64,000 nt of DNA from Campylorhamphus procurvoides (GCA_013396655.1 WBMV01004767.1:226329-290328); one strand, 5' to 3'. Shown: positions 12,875-26,900, counted from the first letter of the stretch. Notes: a model not told the origin generated them from the letters alone. Numbers and translations are program-made.

Positions 12875-13003
12875 GAGAATCACAGGATCCTGGAATGGGT
12901 TGGGTGGGAAGGGACCTCAAAGCCCACCCAGTGCCATGGGCAGGGACACCTCCCACTGTCCCAGGCTGCTCCAAACCCCATCCAGCCTGGCCTGGAGCAC
13001 TTG
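12875..13003 (-). repeat. CR1 LINE 3' fragment
   Basis: The plus strand starts AGAATCACAGGATCCTGG and continues GGGAAGGGACCTCAAAGCCC, CCATGGGCAGGGACACC and CCAGCCTGGCCTGGAGCAC. These are the complement of an avian CR1 tail. The copy is cut off after about 130 bp. Confidence 0.9.
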
Positions 13004-14811
13004 TGGAAGGCCATACAAGTATTCCTGCAATGTTCATGGCCTGGTTGTATTCCAAGGCTGTGATTTCAAATGAACTTAGAACCTCCCTCGAGATCGACAA
13101 TAAATTCTTCTGGTTTCTCAAGTGAAAAGAGGAAGCAAACTATTTAAATTGTGCCAGGAGACATTAATTACAAACTAATCCAAGTGCATTTTCACCTGTA
13201 GTCATTTGACCTCAACCCTGGCAGGAGAAGTGAGTTCTTAGGTGCAACCAAAGGTGATTTTTGGGATGGGGTTCAGCTCTCTGGAAGCTGCTGAACATCA
13301 AAGCCAACTCAAGACAGCTCAAATAATTTGCCATTGAGATCCATATGAATATTTTGATAATTCCAAGTGCCAGACATCATCAGAGTTCTTTACTGAAGGT
13401 GCACTTCATCCTTTATTTGCCTTATTTTAATCTGCAATAACAATGGAATAATAAACGGGGGAAAAATAGTTTTTCTGTTGTCTTTGTTCAAATTTCTCAG
13501 TGTGAGAGAGCAACACGTGGCTAATGTTTCATCTCTCCTTGAACAGCCTGAACTGACAGATTGCCCATAATCTGTTCTACAATCTCAGTGCCAGAACATG
13601 ACAATAGACAGCCCCATGGAGAGGCTGGGGAATCGCAAGGGGGATAATTTAACACTCCCCACCAGCTAGAGGGTGACCCAGTTTGGAGGGGCCTGGGGAG
13701 AGCTGCCTTGCTGGGGCTCCAAGCAGGTGTGGCTCCACACAGGCACAGTTAAAAGGCACATTAATAGGCAGGCAGGTGTGAGCAGCAAAGCCAAGGAGCC
13801 CCACGGAGGAGCACACGGCACTCAGCCTGTTCTGTAAAGCACTTTATGAATTAACCTAGGCTGGGCTTGTTTAAGCTGTGAGCACCCAAGGATTCACACC
13901 AGCGTTTCTCCAGCCTGATCTGTATTCCAAAACAGTCCCACTCACATAAATCTCAGTGTTGTTTTTCACTAGAGAGTGAAAGGGAAAAAAGCTGCTGTTA
14001 AATCAATAGGCTGCGTTGCTCACCACAGTATAGGCAAGTACTGGTGCTGTGCTTATCATTTGTGTCGCCACCGACTAATTGCTGTCCCTTGCACTTCATT
14101 ATCCCCTGTAACATGGTTACAATAACAGAGGATGACAAATAAGAACTGTTATCTTCTCCTGGCCAGTCTTTCCTCGCAGGGTGAGCTCTCATTCAAATCC
14201 ATCTATCTGGATGAATAAGATTTACCAGATTACACATTGACTTAAAAGGTTTAACAGGAGCGGTAAGGAGAGCTGCCTTAGGAAATATTTTCACAGCACA
14301 CTTTTGGGATCTGGCACAAAAAAGTCTTTACTGCTGCTTTTGTACCCACCATGGCTTCCCTCAGCTCTCCCTGCGTGCAAGGCAGCAATGCTGGCACACA
14401 GAAAACCTGGTTCCTATGGAATCCTAAACGTGCCTTCTGTGTGCCCTGAATCAGGTCTGCCAGTCATCCACACACCAGAGAGGTGGGCTGATTCTTTTGA
14501 TGTTAAATTAGATCCTGCAACTAATAAAACTGCCTGCATTGATTAGGGAGCGGAAGCGGGCAGAGAATGGTATGGAGAGGAGAAAGGACTTCGGGTCTGG
14601 CAAGAAAGGATAAAAGTATCTGCTCATGAATGTGTGGCCTAGTTAAAGTAAGCCTTTTGTTGCCACAAAGGAGAGGAACTGCAGAAAATGGGAATGGAAG
14701 CTGCAACAGCCACGCTGTGGCCACCTGGCCCTGGTGGGATGGAGGGGAAGAGCAGGCTCTGTGGTGATGTCTGAGCTCCCTGCAGGAGATGAGCACTCCC
14801 TGCTGGGTGGG
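13004..14811. other. Intronic, nothing recognised
   Basis: No repeat family, RNA or exon is identified between the CR1 fragment and the 43-bp minisatellite. Confidence 0.4.
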
Positions 14812-15008
14812 GAGGATGGGCAGGGTGTCAGAAGGCAGGAGACACCTTCATGGGGAGGATGTGCTCGGTGTCAGAAGGCAGGAGACACCTTCATGGGGAG
14901 GATGTGCTCGGTGTCAGGAGGCAGGAGAGACCTCCATGGGGAGGATGTGCTCGGTGTCAGAAGGCAGGAGACACCTTCATGGGGCGGATGTGCTCGGTGT
15001 GAGAAGGC
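14812..15008. repeat. 43-bp minisatellite, left part
   Basis: Head-to-tail 43-bp units start GGTGTCAGAAGGCAGGAGAC at 14824, 14867, 14910, 14953 and 14996, and the last is cut by the gap. Left-side units end GATGTGCTC. The unit length is not a multiple of three, so the open frames here are incidental. Confidence 0.95.
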
Positions 15009-15304
15009 NNNNNNNNNNNNNNNNNNNNNNNNNNNNNNNNNNNNNNNNNNNNNNNNNNNNNNNNNNNNNNNNNNNNNNNNNNNNNNNNNNNNNNNNNNNN
15101 NNNNNNNNNNNNNNNNNNNNNNNNNNNNNNNNNNNNNNNNNNNNNNNNNNNNNNNNNNNNNNNNNNNNNNNNNNNNNNNNNNNNNNNNNNNNNNNNNNNN
15201 NNNNNNNNNNNNNNNNNNNNNNNNNNNNNNNNNNNNNNNNNNNNNNNNNNNNNNNNNNNNNNNNNNNNNNNNNNNNNNNNNNNNNNNNNNNNNNNNNNNN
15301 NNNN
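15009..15304. other. Assembly gap of 296 N inside the minisatellite
   Basis: A run of Ns interrupts the 43-bp array. The copies on either side are not in phase across the stated gap length: the distance from 14996 to 15305 is 309 bp, which is 7 units plus 8 bp. The gap size is therefore probably an estimate, or units of other length lie inside. Confidence 0.97.
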
Positions 15305-15429
15305 GGTGTCAGAAGGCAGGAGACACCTTCATGGGGAGGATGGGCACGGTGTCAGAAGGCAGGAGACACCTTCACGGGGAGGATGGGCACGGTGTCAGAA
15401 GGCAGGAGACACCTTCATGGGGAGGCCAC
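15305..15429. repeat. 43-bp minisatellite, right part
   Basis: Units start at 15305, 15348 and 15391, with the same 43-bp period as the left part. The first two end GATGGGCAC instead of GATGTGCTC. The third is cut short at about 15429, where unique sequence begins. Confidence 0.95.
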
Positions 15430-17584
15430 TAGGACAAAGTTCCCATTCTTGCTCCATGCTGAGCTCTCGGTAAACTTCTGTATTCTCCTGACTCCTTCTG
15501 TTTCTTTCCTTTTTATGCTTTAGGGACAAAAGATGCTCCTTTTGTTTTCTGCTTGGTTATAAACTAGTTATGATGAAGACTCGCCCTCAGAAGGCAGCAC
15601 CACATGAGTGTCCATAATCATGTGCAAACTGGCTCTAAATACTGAAGGACCACAACAGGACATAAAGGTAAATCTGAACATCCCATGAATCAATGTCTCA
15701 TTTGTATTATTTCAAATGCTCTGCTAGTTAATGATGTTTTGAATTGGTTCATTATTATTACAACCTGTCTGATAGTTAAATCAATCAAATAATCATTGCT
15801 GCAGTTCATCAAATACACATCTCCAGGAAGATGGTGCTTCCCTTGCATACTGCTGAGGGAGAACGGCACTGCTTTATTACAGACATGATTAGTTTGCCTT
15901 AATATGCTAGAAATGTGGGGGAATAGTGCCTTGGAGGTAAGTGCACTGTTTCTGCATGTGTTTATGGTGTTTCTGCTCCCTGAGCCAGAGGAGGATGCCA
16001 GGGGCACTGCAGCAGAGCTGGGGCACTGGGCACTGCTCCACAGCAGGCACTGCCACACACCCAGCCTGTGTTTGCCTCCTCAGAACTGCCGTGGCACAGT
16101 GATTTTCCTTTCCTCATTGTATTCAACCAGCCTTTCAGAGGCTTGGCCACGTTTCTGTGGATATCAGCTCCTCTGTGAACAGCATTAAAGGAAATACTTG
16201 TCTTAGCACTGCACTGACATTATCATGGCAAATTGCTTTAAAAGATCACTTGTAACTGTAATATTAGCACAATAAAATATTTTAAATTTGCCTGCTGTGT
16301 CTCAGAAATTGCCCTGATGGTGAATTACTTCTCGTAGTACATTAACAATGATTCTAATAATTGTCAGGAGCACTGATGGACATTTTGTTCTCCTCAATGA
16401 AGGGAGATCACAGCTCCAAGGGCACAGGCAGTTTATTACATTTCCTAACTGCTGCCTTTCAGGTGGGTGATGTGGAAGACTCGTAGCCATATATCAGTTG
16501 TAAGTTTCCTGTGCTAAAGGCCTGCAGGACTGGAGCATCTGCAGGCTGCAGCTTTGTGCAGGACTCCAGAGCAAGGCTTCCCATGCAGTGCCTCCCATGG
16601 CTGCCTAATAAAGATGAATGCAGCCAGTGTTGCTGAGACAGAGAGCTCACTGAGGGAAGAGAGCAGCTCCGTGAATGTGGAATCTGTACAGCAGCCAAGC
16701 CCAACTCCCTCTCCCAACTCAGAGATGCACCATTTGGGCAGCTGCCCAAGGAAGGAAAGAGAAGGAAAACCAAGCCTGCATGCATTTTTATTTCTCACTG
16801 ACTCCAAGCCCACGGTTATAAAATCCAACTAAATTCTTGATTTCTTCACATGTGCCATTCCAGACTCTTTAGTCCATGTAGTCTTGATCATAGGGATGTA
16901 ATTGATATGCAGGCCATGTTAAATGCATTCTGGTAATTTTGCAGTCAGGGATATAACATATTCCCACTAAATTTCAGTATGATGCAGTCTAAAGTGAAAA
17001 CAAGATAAAAAGAACTCAGAGGCTGAGAACTCAGTGGGGTTTCATAATCCTCAGCATGTGCACGGTTGAGAGGCAGAGTTCCAAATGACCTGGACAAATC
17101 TGCATAAAGTTTTTTACTAAACATAAATGAATTCCTGAAGTAATCACTCCATCAACACATGGGATTGTATCTCCACCTCTCCCACTCTTCACTTCTGCTT
17201 GCAGAAGAAGACTTGCATAATAAGTAAAACCTGCACTTGCAATGTACTCTTTCAAGCCTTTAGGATGAACACTGCTCAACCTGACTACCTGGTGGATGTG
17301 TTCAATAATTTATCAAAAATATCTATGCTGTGCCTGTCTCTAAGAAGAGAAACAAGGAATGATAGTCTCTAAACATTAGTTTGTTACACAGCTTTCCAAA
17401 TCTCAAGGGCTGAGCACCAACGTAACCTCTGCAGTGCACAAAGGAGAGGATCTGGCATTGACAATGACTTCCAAATCCAACCCGTCACTCTGAGGAAGGT
17501 TATCAAAGCCAGGAGGTGAAGAAGTTAGTTTGGAAGGGAGGTTAGTGTGGGAACCAAAAGACAAATTCTGGTCAAACTGAAACG
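15430..17584. other. Intronic, nothing recognised
   Basis: The sequence is intronic with AT-rich stretches around 16200-16360. No repeat family or exon is identified. Confidence 0.4.
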
Positions 17585-17637
17585 ATGCTACCAAGGCTGG
17601 AAGATCCTGGAGGTCTCTTCCAACCTTGATTCTGTGC
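17585..17637 (+). repeat. Possible CR1 3' terminal fragment
   Basis: The segment ACCAAGGCTGGAAGATCCTG, followed by GAGGTCTCTTCCAACCTTGA and TTCTGTG, matches the sense 3' terminus typical of avian CR1. It is only about 50 bp long, so the assignment is tentative. Confidence 0.55.
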
Positions 17638-17990
17638 TGACCTGAGACACCAAACCCTCTGGAGAGGGAAGGGACCTCCAGAGCTGCTCCTGGGCAATGT
17701 GGAAGCACATCACTGAGGAGAGCCCCCTGGCAGTGCCCTGCAGGGTCCTGGGGCACTGGTGGGCTCCCCTGGCACCCCCACACACAGCCCAGGCACACAG
17801 AGGCTGCCCTTGAGCCCAGCCCTGGCCCCTTGGCCCTGGCTGAGCCTGCTGGAGGTGTCTGTGCCCAGCTCTGTCCCTGCTGGCACTCCTGTTGGTCCCT
17901 GTCCCATGGGCTGACATCCCAGCCTGACCTCACCAGCCTCATCACCAGGGACCTGCTCGGCACTTGCTGCACCTTTTCCCTCAGAACAGG
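17638..17990. repeat. GC-rich block, probable unclassified transposon or LTR remnant
   Basis: This block is sharply GC-rich compared with the AT-rich intron on both sides and directly follows a CR1-like terminus. It has long open frames on the minus strand but no splice-flanked protein similarity I recognise. The abrupt composition change suggests an inserted element. Alternatives are an old LTR or a processed fragment. Confidence 0.35.
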
Positions 17991-20900
17991 GTTAAACTCG
18001 TAGATTTCTGAAATAATGTTTTTTAAATCACAGGTCATTTGTTCATGATAATTAGCGTGTGACATCACTCAGGCTAATGTTCAACATATGGTCTAATGCA
18101 ATACTACATTATTTATTGCTCCATTATGTTACGTAAGTGCAAAACACACAGAAAGTCAAGAAGCTGAAGCCTGCACTTAGTCATGTTAATTCTCTCAAGC
18201 ACAAGGATATTTCACGGCACCTCTTAATAGGCAAACCTTCCCTGCCTCTCTGCTGCCTGCCAGTCTGGCGAGGGGAGATGTGGGGGAGCCATTCCTGGAG
18301 CTGAGATCTCACCCTGCCTGCCAGTGCCTCACCAGATGGGCAGCAGATTGCATTTTCCCCTCGGTAACATCCTTTTTTCTCCCCGCATCTGGAACTCAAG
18401 TAGGAAAATACTTCTGTTGTTTCCTGTAGTGCTGAAGGTGGGGATGTATCCTCCTCTCCTGTGCAGCTGCCCCAGTGTGCACAGCATCGTGCCTTAAGCT
18501 GAGATATATCTGAATTCTGGATGCTTCCTCCAGCCCCCCACAGCCTGGTGATGCACAGGCAGGTAATGCTGCCTCTTTGATCAAGGATGTCTCCAAAACA
18601 ATTGCTTATTTGATCTCCGGTGCTTGAAGTGTTGCTTATTCTATTGCAATGCTGCTTTGAAATGGGCTTTTAACATTCATGACTTTCATTCTGAGATGAC
18701 TCTATTAGTTGATCAAAAGGTTATCTTGACCCTGTTTCAAAGTTGTGGAGCTCTTCCTGCCTATTGTCCCCTAACCAGCACCACAGTCCCCCGTGCCACT
18801 CTTCTGCAGAGGAACACTGAGTCACACAGGAGGTCATTGGTATGAGGCTGCAGGGACGGGATTGTTTCCTTGCTCTCAGCACCAAGGAGTGTAATGGCTT
18901 TGCAAAAATCCTGTGTTTGCATTTACTGATAATGTGTTTGGGATGGAACGACTTTTTTATTGTAACATTTTAGCAACAGCTCAGAGCTCTGAAAAGGCAT
19001 CATTTTAATAGCACAGTGCTCACCTCCTCACAGAGCTGATGCTCCTGAACACTTCTCAAATGAGTCCAAGACATTACACAGTATTTCAGGAGTTCACTTT
19101 CAAGGGTTTCCAATTTCTTTAGAAAACAAGGCCCAGAAATCAGCAGTCATTCCAGAGACTGTGCTAACTCCACAGCCTGGCACAAGCGAGCCCAGCTGTG
19201 CTGTGTGACAGTGACTGCAGTCCCTGGTCCCTGGCTGGGCACTGGGTGCCCCCCAGAGTCACCCCATTCCTCAGCTGGGCAGGGGAGGGAAAACACAACC
19301 TTGGGGGCTGCAGAGCTGCTCCTCGCACACATTCTCACTCCCACCAGCTGCAAACACACAGTTTTGGAGTTCTTTTCCCCATCCTAACTGTCCCAGTGCA
19401 GGGACTGCCACTTTTCAGTGGCCACGGCAGCCAAAGGGAAGACCCACATAACCCAGGGAAACAGGACCTGCTGACCTGCTTCAGCTGCAAAGAACATCTT
19501 CAAAAGCAATTGGGATCAGGAATCTAAACCTTACTTTCAGAAGTGATAGAAAGCTTTAAAGCTGAAGTGTCCCTGGTTTCAGTGTGTAAATGTTCGTGCT
19601 GTACCTATGCTGGTCTCACTGAGGTGGTGCTGGCCCTGCTGGCTCAGGCTCAGGGCATGGACAGCTCAGCCCTGGCTGCCAAGGCTCCTGGAGGAGCAGC
19701 TTGCAGAGAGCTCCTTGGAGCTGTGCATGTCCTCAGAGCAGAGATAGGCAGATCCCACAGCAATTTGTGAAGTGCAATTCAAGACTTTTGAGAATTCCAC
19801 CCCCCCTCCCAAGTTATTCCTCACTAATGTCTCTCGAGGAGGTCAAATTCCTCTTCCCCTTTTACAAATCTGCAGTCCTTGCTTTTCTCTCCAGACTAAT
19901 TTTGTTTTATAAACTATTAGCTTCAAGGAGTTACTCCTGAGTAACACTGCTATGTGATCAGAATACAAACCAGAGGGAATTGCCTCTGTGTTCTCATCTA
20001 CAGCATTCAACCATTCTCTCCTTTTCCCTGTTTTACCACTCTCTCCGAGTTATCCCTCCCAGACACCCTCCAAATGCCTTTATTGGGCTTTGTGTTTCAC
20101 AAAGAAGCAATGAACCCACAGAATTCTCCCTTCATTACCAGAGTATTGTAACAGCATCTTCCCTTACTCATAAATAGTATTTCATCACTGTGAACCATCA
20201 ATGGCCTAAACAACAATCAGCCCAGACACTCCTGGCTCAAAGACCTTCCAGTCATGATATTTTGCATATTCAAAAGCACAACCATATCTGGAGAGCTTGT
20301 TTTGCTTTAAGACATTTAAGATTCCTCTGATCTCTCTTCAGAGAGCACACCTAAATAAAATTTACATTTTCATGTACCAGGATATGGATAATTGTCTCAA
20401 GAATATGAATATAAACTCTGCAAATGATGTAAAATATGTTTTGCTGTGACTATCCAAGGTGGGCAGTTTGGCAGTACAGGGTGAGGAGTTTATTTGCAAG
20501 CACTTCAAATGACCCCCTTTCTTCCACATTACTCACACATTCACCCCAGAACCACACCATGGAAAACCCTCAGACATCTCCCTGGTGTTTGTTATGGGAC
20601 AGGCCAAGGCCGAGAAGCCACCAAAGTCACTGAAGTCCCTTGAGCACCAGTGCCCAGGGTGCACATCCTACTGCCTCTCCATACAGGAATTCCAAATGAA
20701 GTCACTGGCATCTCACATGAAACAATCCATGCTGATGCAGCCCCAAGCAATATGTTCCTTCAACCATAGGTTACATTCTGGTGATGGACATGAGTCCTCA
20801 TTACTGTTGACAAGTTTTACACACCTAATTAATTCCCTGAGCTTCTTATTAAAAGCTGGTGCAGAGCTGGGCCACTGTCTAGAGGTGGCATTTTTGCTGC

Positions 20901-23900
20901 AGAGAATTCCACCTCTTTGCCACGTGTTCCTATCAGTTTTAATAAACAGGAACTAATCTTGACATCTGAGTCAAGAGGCATTTCATCCAAGAAGAACAGG
21001 GTGAAGACAACAGGATCTGATAGAAAGGAGTGTTCTTTTCTGTACAGTATGAGAAGACCTTACATGCTTAGGCAGCATCCTTGGGTAAAAACAAAGCCCA
21101 ACTTGTCTCACAGTGATCCATACAACAAACTGAACAGAACTCTTGAAGGGCAAATGGGTGTGTAAGACACAGTGACACAGTTCTGTGTTTCTGGTGATGA
21201 TTTAGGCAGTGGATAAAGCCAGAAAGCTTCTCTCTGTGTCCCTGAGATCCTTTGCTCCCAGAAACCCTTCTCTCTGTGTCCCTGGGATAAGAGTGCTGTG
21301 CATGGGGATGCTCAGGCATTACACACACAGTTGATGGGCTTTTCCAAAGCTGCTCCCAATGACAGCACTTCCTGCAGCCAGACACCCCCATGTTTCAATG
21401 TGGACCATTTCTATTCACCAAAGCATGAGATCAATTCTAAACCCGTGCTTGGAAGCTTTGTTGAGCTTGGTTTAAGTCAGCAGAGACTGTGAGCAAGGAG
21501 AACAGACAGAAGTGACCCCAGAGCTGGAGCTGGGCAAAGCCAAGCAGAGCCAGGCCCTGCAGGAATGAGATCCCAGCCTAACACACACCACCCCAACAAC
21601 AACAATCACACCTGAAGGGGCACTCAGGAAAGGCTTTGCTCCTGCTGCTGTGACTCTGCCCCTCACCTCCCACTGCCCTGTGCTTCTTCACTGATGCTCC
21701 ATCTCTGGTTCCAGCACATGCACATCAGCTGAAACAGTTTAAACCCCAGCTCAGGGTTTATAGACCTTTCCCCACAAATCCAAGGAAGACTCCTTTTGAT
21801 GCCCTGTTATGCCTGAAACCATGTTGGTGCCCATTTTTTTAGCCATTTTTCCTTCTGGAACATTCAGGTGATACCAGGGCTGAGCCAGAGTCTGGGACAC
21901 ACTGGGTGCTGTAACAGCAAAACTGCTGCAGTGTGGAAGAGGCTCTCCCTGCCTTCTGCATTTCCTTGCAGGGAGTGGAGAAGAAGGACATAAAACCTTC
22001 CAGTCAGTTGCTGAAGTCTTCACTGTTGCAAAGATAAAGTAGCTGGAGAGGAGCTGGAGTCATTTAGCAATTAACTGACATTTTAAAAAACAATTCTTTT
22101 GCAACATTCAGGCAACTCTTTTTATTATCTAGTTAATGGTAGCACTTAGAGAAGCTAATTTTATGTGTAATAAAACTTCATTACTATCCTTTCTTTGGAG
22201 AGAAGGGTGAAGAGGACAATTGCAATAAGAAACATATGGTTTCTTGTATTTTCTCAGTCATAGATGTGTATGTGATTCATCAGAGCTACCTAAAACTCTC
22301 CCTTTATCCTCTTTCTCCTCTTTGTTTCCTTTTCTGGCTGTGCCCTGCTGTGCTCCTTCATGTCAGAGGTCCCCCATGAAATCCCGCTCGTCTCTTGTCC
22401 CCAGTCCCAAAGCAATGAGGACAACAGAAGGTCAGAGCCCCTGCAAAAATAGCACTGACGTTGTGCTCACTCCTGGTAGGTCTGTGGAGTGTCCCTGGGC
22501 CAGGGGCTCCTCAGCAGCCCAGCCAGAGCCAGGGGGTGCTGAGGGCACACCAGGCACTGCCCACCCAAGCCCTGCCCAGCTCTGCAGCCTCTCTGGGCAC
22601 TGCCAGAGCAGACTCTGCTAAGAAGGGAGCACTGTCAGCGGAGGTGACAGCATGACACGGCTTTTAACTCTTTTTCAATCAGTGGAGTTTTTCAGCTATC
22701 ACACCTCATTTCAGGAGGGTCTGGTTTTCCATCAGTCATTGTTATTACCTTGATACTTATTGCATTCAGAGTGACAAAAGTGGACAGGTTGATGTCTCGT
22801 ATGATATAGATTTAAAAGCGCGAGATGGAGATTTTATAAAGAAATCATAGATTTGCAGAGTACACTTATTATTTCCTAACAGGAGGAAAGGAAAGGGCAA
22901 TAAACCTGAGGTGGCTCTGCATAATCACCATTAAAGCAGGCACAGGGACTTCCTCAGGGGCAACCTTGGGGTCTGCATCAGTCACTGCACAGTGCAGGAG
23001 CTGCTCCAGGTGAGGGGCTGCAGCCCAGGAGCTCTGTGTGCTTCGAGAGCCTGACCATGGCCCTGCTGAGGCTCCACCCGTGTCATTCCTCTACAGGCTC
23101 AAGAAGAGGTAGCTGGACTGTGTGAAAAAGGCACTTAGGAAAATACAAACACTTCTGTCACAAAGGAAGATCATCTGGAAGGTGCTGGCAAAGGGCATTT
23201 TGTCCTGTCCTTTTCCTGTTTGTTGCAGCAGGACGAGCCAAACTCAGCTGTCACTTGCAGTGCTGCAAACACAAGGAGCTGGTGTAACCTCCAACGCTCC
23301 ATTTGGGGCTGTAAGTGTAAATTTACACTGAGGGAGGACACGAGCCACTGGCTGATTTTAATGCTGTTGCTCAGTCCTAACCCTAAGTAGGATTTTTCTC
23401 TGCGTTTTCCATTTCTGTTGAAGTTGGAGGAATTTTATGAATCTGTTTAACAATGAGCACCCCAGGGACAGCTTGGTAAACCAAGCAAGAGAGAGAAGAA
23501 AGAAATTATAGATCTGTTTTTCAGCCATCCCAGCATATGCTCAGTGAATGATCATGTCTTTATGCATTCCATCTCCTGGCTGTGACAGACACCTGCATTG
23601 CTGCACAAGTCAAAGGCAGGAGCAATGATTTTTTAAAAAACTTGTGATTTGGACCCAATTGTTTTCCATTCTTTGTAATTACTTTAACTTTCAACATCAG
23701 CTTTTCCTGTGAGCAATTCAGTAAGCAAATCAATTTTCCCTATTCTCAGGAGAGATTCTGTCTAGGTTTAACTTCAGAAAGAAAGGCTCTGTGCTGGGTA
23801 TTTCAGATGCTGCTCTTCAAGTGGAGACAGCTCCAGTCATTACTGCAGCTGCAGGTACACTCTGCATCTCTTTCCATCTAACTTGCCACAGACAGGTGTA

Positions 23901-26900
23901 TTTCCTCTCTTGGATCTGGGGCACTGATGTCCCTTAAAAATATTGGAGGGAACTCAAGAATCCCAGCTTTTCTCTGTGATACACAGAACTTTTCCTGATG
24001 ACGGGATGGCTCAAGATAAAAAATGTTCCATAGAAACAGCCTGACTGTCCCAGTGATCTGCACTGGTGGGTTCCCAACCAGGCCCTGCAGTAACTCCAGC
24101 CAAAGGAAGCATCTTTGGAGGATCTTGGGGAGACACACTTTCTCCAAGAGCATGTGGCACAGGAAGGCTGGGGGGCAGAGCAGCATGGAAGTGGCAGAGC
24201 ACTCAGCTGGGGCAGCCAGAAGAGTGGGTTTGGTGCCAATCCCCTGCTGGATCTCTCAGCCCATGTCAGAGCACTGGATGTTCCTCCCAATGAGCTGGGT
24301 GCAGCCTCAGAGCGCCTGCTCTGCTCCAACCACATGCACATGCATATGTAAACTTGGCCTGGGATGTGCTGAATCCTTTCTAAATATGGATGAACTCCTG
24401 AATCGGAGCCTTCTCACAGCCACATTCCCACCTTTGTGAAATGTAAGAAGCAGTGGGAGGTGCTTTGTGCTTTGCAGCACCATAAAATACAATGTTAGAT
24501 CTGGCCCCGAGCCCATTGTACAGAACGATCTGAGAGCCCGGGGTGGAAAGAGAAGAGCCTGACCCACTGTGAGACATGAATCCCAGCCCACATTCCATGC
24601 CTGGGCTGCCCACCAGAAGGGCTGCTTTGAGATGTCAGTCTTGTTTCTGTATTTCTCCAGTATTTCCAGATGAAAGGTGCTAATGTCCCAAACATCATTA
24701 TTAACTGGAATTCATTGCCTCGTTGGAATATATAAGAGCCTGATGTTATCTGAGGCACACTGAGAACTGTATTACTACACAAAGCAACTATCACACTTCA
24801 CAAAGAATCTCAGCATTTATAGAGCTGAAAGAATGGCTTGAAAAATACATTTGTAATTTTAAATTAGACTTTTTAATCAAAGTGGTAGGTTGCAGCCACT
24901 CCACCAGACCTGGGCGCGTGGCTCGGTTCCTACTGGGGATGTTCCTTAAACAGACGAGCAAAGTTTCAGGCTGGAAAATGTCCTTTAATCTAATCCCAGT
25001 TTATGCAGGTGCTGTGGTGATTAATTAGTTACTGCTATTAAATACTTGGAACACGAAGGTAAAGCTGCAAATATCTGTTATTTATCATTATATCATGTCA
25101 AGCAGAGGGGAGGCAGCTTATAGAACCAAAACTAGAGTGTGGACTTCCACAGATGGAGCAAAATCCAGATAAACCCAAATTCTCTGATATCTTCACTACA
25201 TCTGTTCCAGTGTTATCCATGTTGGGAAGCTACAGAAGAGTCTTGCAGCTGGACCACTGTTTAACAGTGTCTTTTGAATGCTTCCCCTAAAAGTGCAATT
25301 TTCCCCCAAGAAAAACTTAGCTGATTCAGATATTTCAACATTTATGACCCCTGCAGTCTCTTTCAAAGTCCTGATTGTTAAAATATGAAAGATTTCTACC
25401 CTGTGCTAATGGGGAGAAGGTGAGCTGGTGCTAGACATGTGCTTCTTGATAATAATTATCACAGTAATTAAGTTTTGCCATAGCTGTTAGAACAAGGATC
25501 CAGTTTTGACATTTATAAGAGTGGCATTATGAAAAGCTGAACTCAGAATTATCTCTTTATCACACGACTAAAACAATTACAGATGTTCTATTGATGGATG
25601 CTGTGGTCCTCTTCTCAGCACAATAATTATCTTTTAATGAGCCCACATTAATGTAAATTGGATTCATCAGGAAATAAATTTCCCAATGAATGTGAGGCAC
25701 TCTACAGGTAACCTTTCACAAAAGCCAAGCAAACACTAATCTTGATCATTTGTGGACCAGAGATTTCCTTGCAGGTCTGAGACCAGTCAAACCATCCAGG
25801 TGGACCCCATTGTGTCCTGGCATCCCAGGCAACTGGGAGATTCCATGGAAATAAAAGGAACTTGTCATTTATGTAAAATTCTCTGTTTATAAAGGATGGA
25901 TAATAATGCCCATTTTATCCTGATTCCTATTTCCCTCCTGCCCTTATTCACCTCCAAGAGTCATCAGTGCCCACAGGGGGAGGCTCAGTGCCAGATCTGC
26001 TGGGTTATTCCAGCTCCTGAGTCCCAAAAATTCCTGCTCCCTCCCAGCCTCTGCCCCACTCTGCCCCAGCTCTGCCTGTTCTCAAAGGTCTGGAGTTCTC
26101 TACAAATTAAATTTCACTGAATAATCTCCTGCCTCATATGTACAAAAAAAGGGAAAAGAACAATTTTTAAAAGATCTTGTGAATATATTAAATTAAATTA
26201 TATATTATGTATATATAAAATTATGCATATATAGACAGATATCGAGTGTGTCAATTTTGGAAGAGGCTGGATAGTCTTTGCTAGAAGTCTTCACCCTAAG
26301 ACCATAAACAGTAACTAGACACATATGTAGACATGAAGATGTGTCCACTGTATTCTCTGGGATGGAACATGATTCTAGGGGCTGGGGGGCACACAGACCT
26401 GGGCCAGGGCAGGAGCCAACAAAAGGAACCAGGGAGATGGTCCCAGCTGGTGCCAGCCTTAGCAGCATCCTAAATCCATATTTTAGGTCTGTGGGCATTA
26501 TCTCTGTGCCAGGAGCAAACAAAAGGTCTGTGTAATATTCCAGGTCTATTCTGAGGGCTGAAATGTGATTTTGTAGGTACACAGGCTCACTTCGGCCTTC
26601 TGCAGAGAATGATTTCCTCCCACATTAGAATATTTTACATAAACTTCATTCAATTATGGTGACTACATGGGCTCCTTCCCCCCCTGAATCAGAGAGTCCA
26701 TGGAAATTCATCAGGAGATATATATTGAAATGCATGCAAATTGTGTACACACATTTACACTCTCCCAGCTACAGCAGAAGTCTCCATTAAAAAAGCATTC
26801 CCTTCCTTACTGCAGCATTTGTCTGCAGCTTCTAAATGTCAGTACTATCCCAGTGAGAGGAGGAAGGAGGTGGAGAGGCTGGAAGTTTCAGGGAGCTAAT

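Noticed and set aside
14812..15429. Regular repeats that could suggest a CRISPR array
   Set aside because: The whole 43-bp unit is repeated without variable spacers, and the genome is avian.
14734..15523. Open frames of more than 230 codons across the 43-bp array
   Set aside because: They run through Ns and a tandem repeat whose period is not a multiple of three. They are products of the minisatellite and the gap.
23376..23390. CCTAACCCTAA word resembling a telomere repeat
   Set aside because: There are fewer than two units, which is expected by chance.
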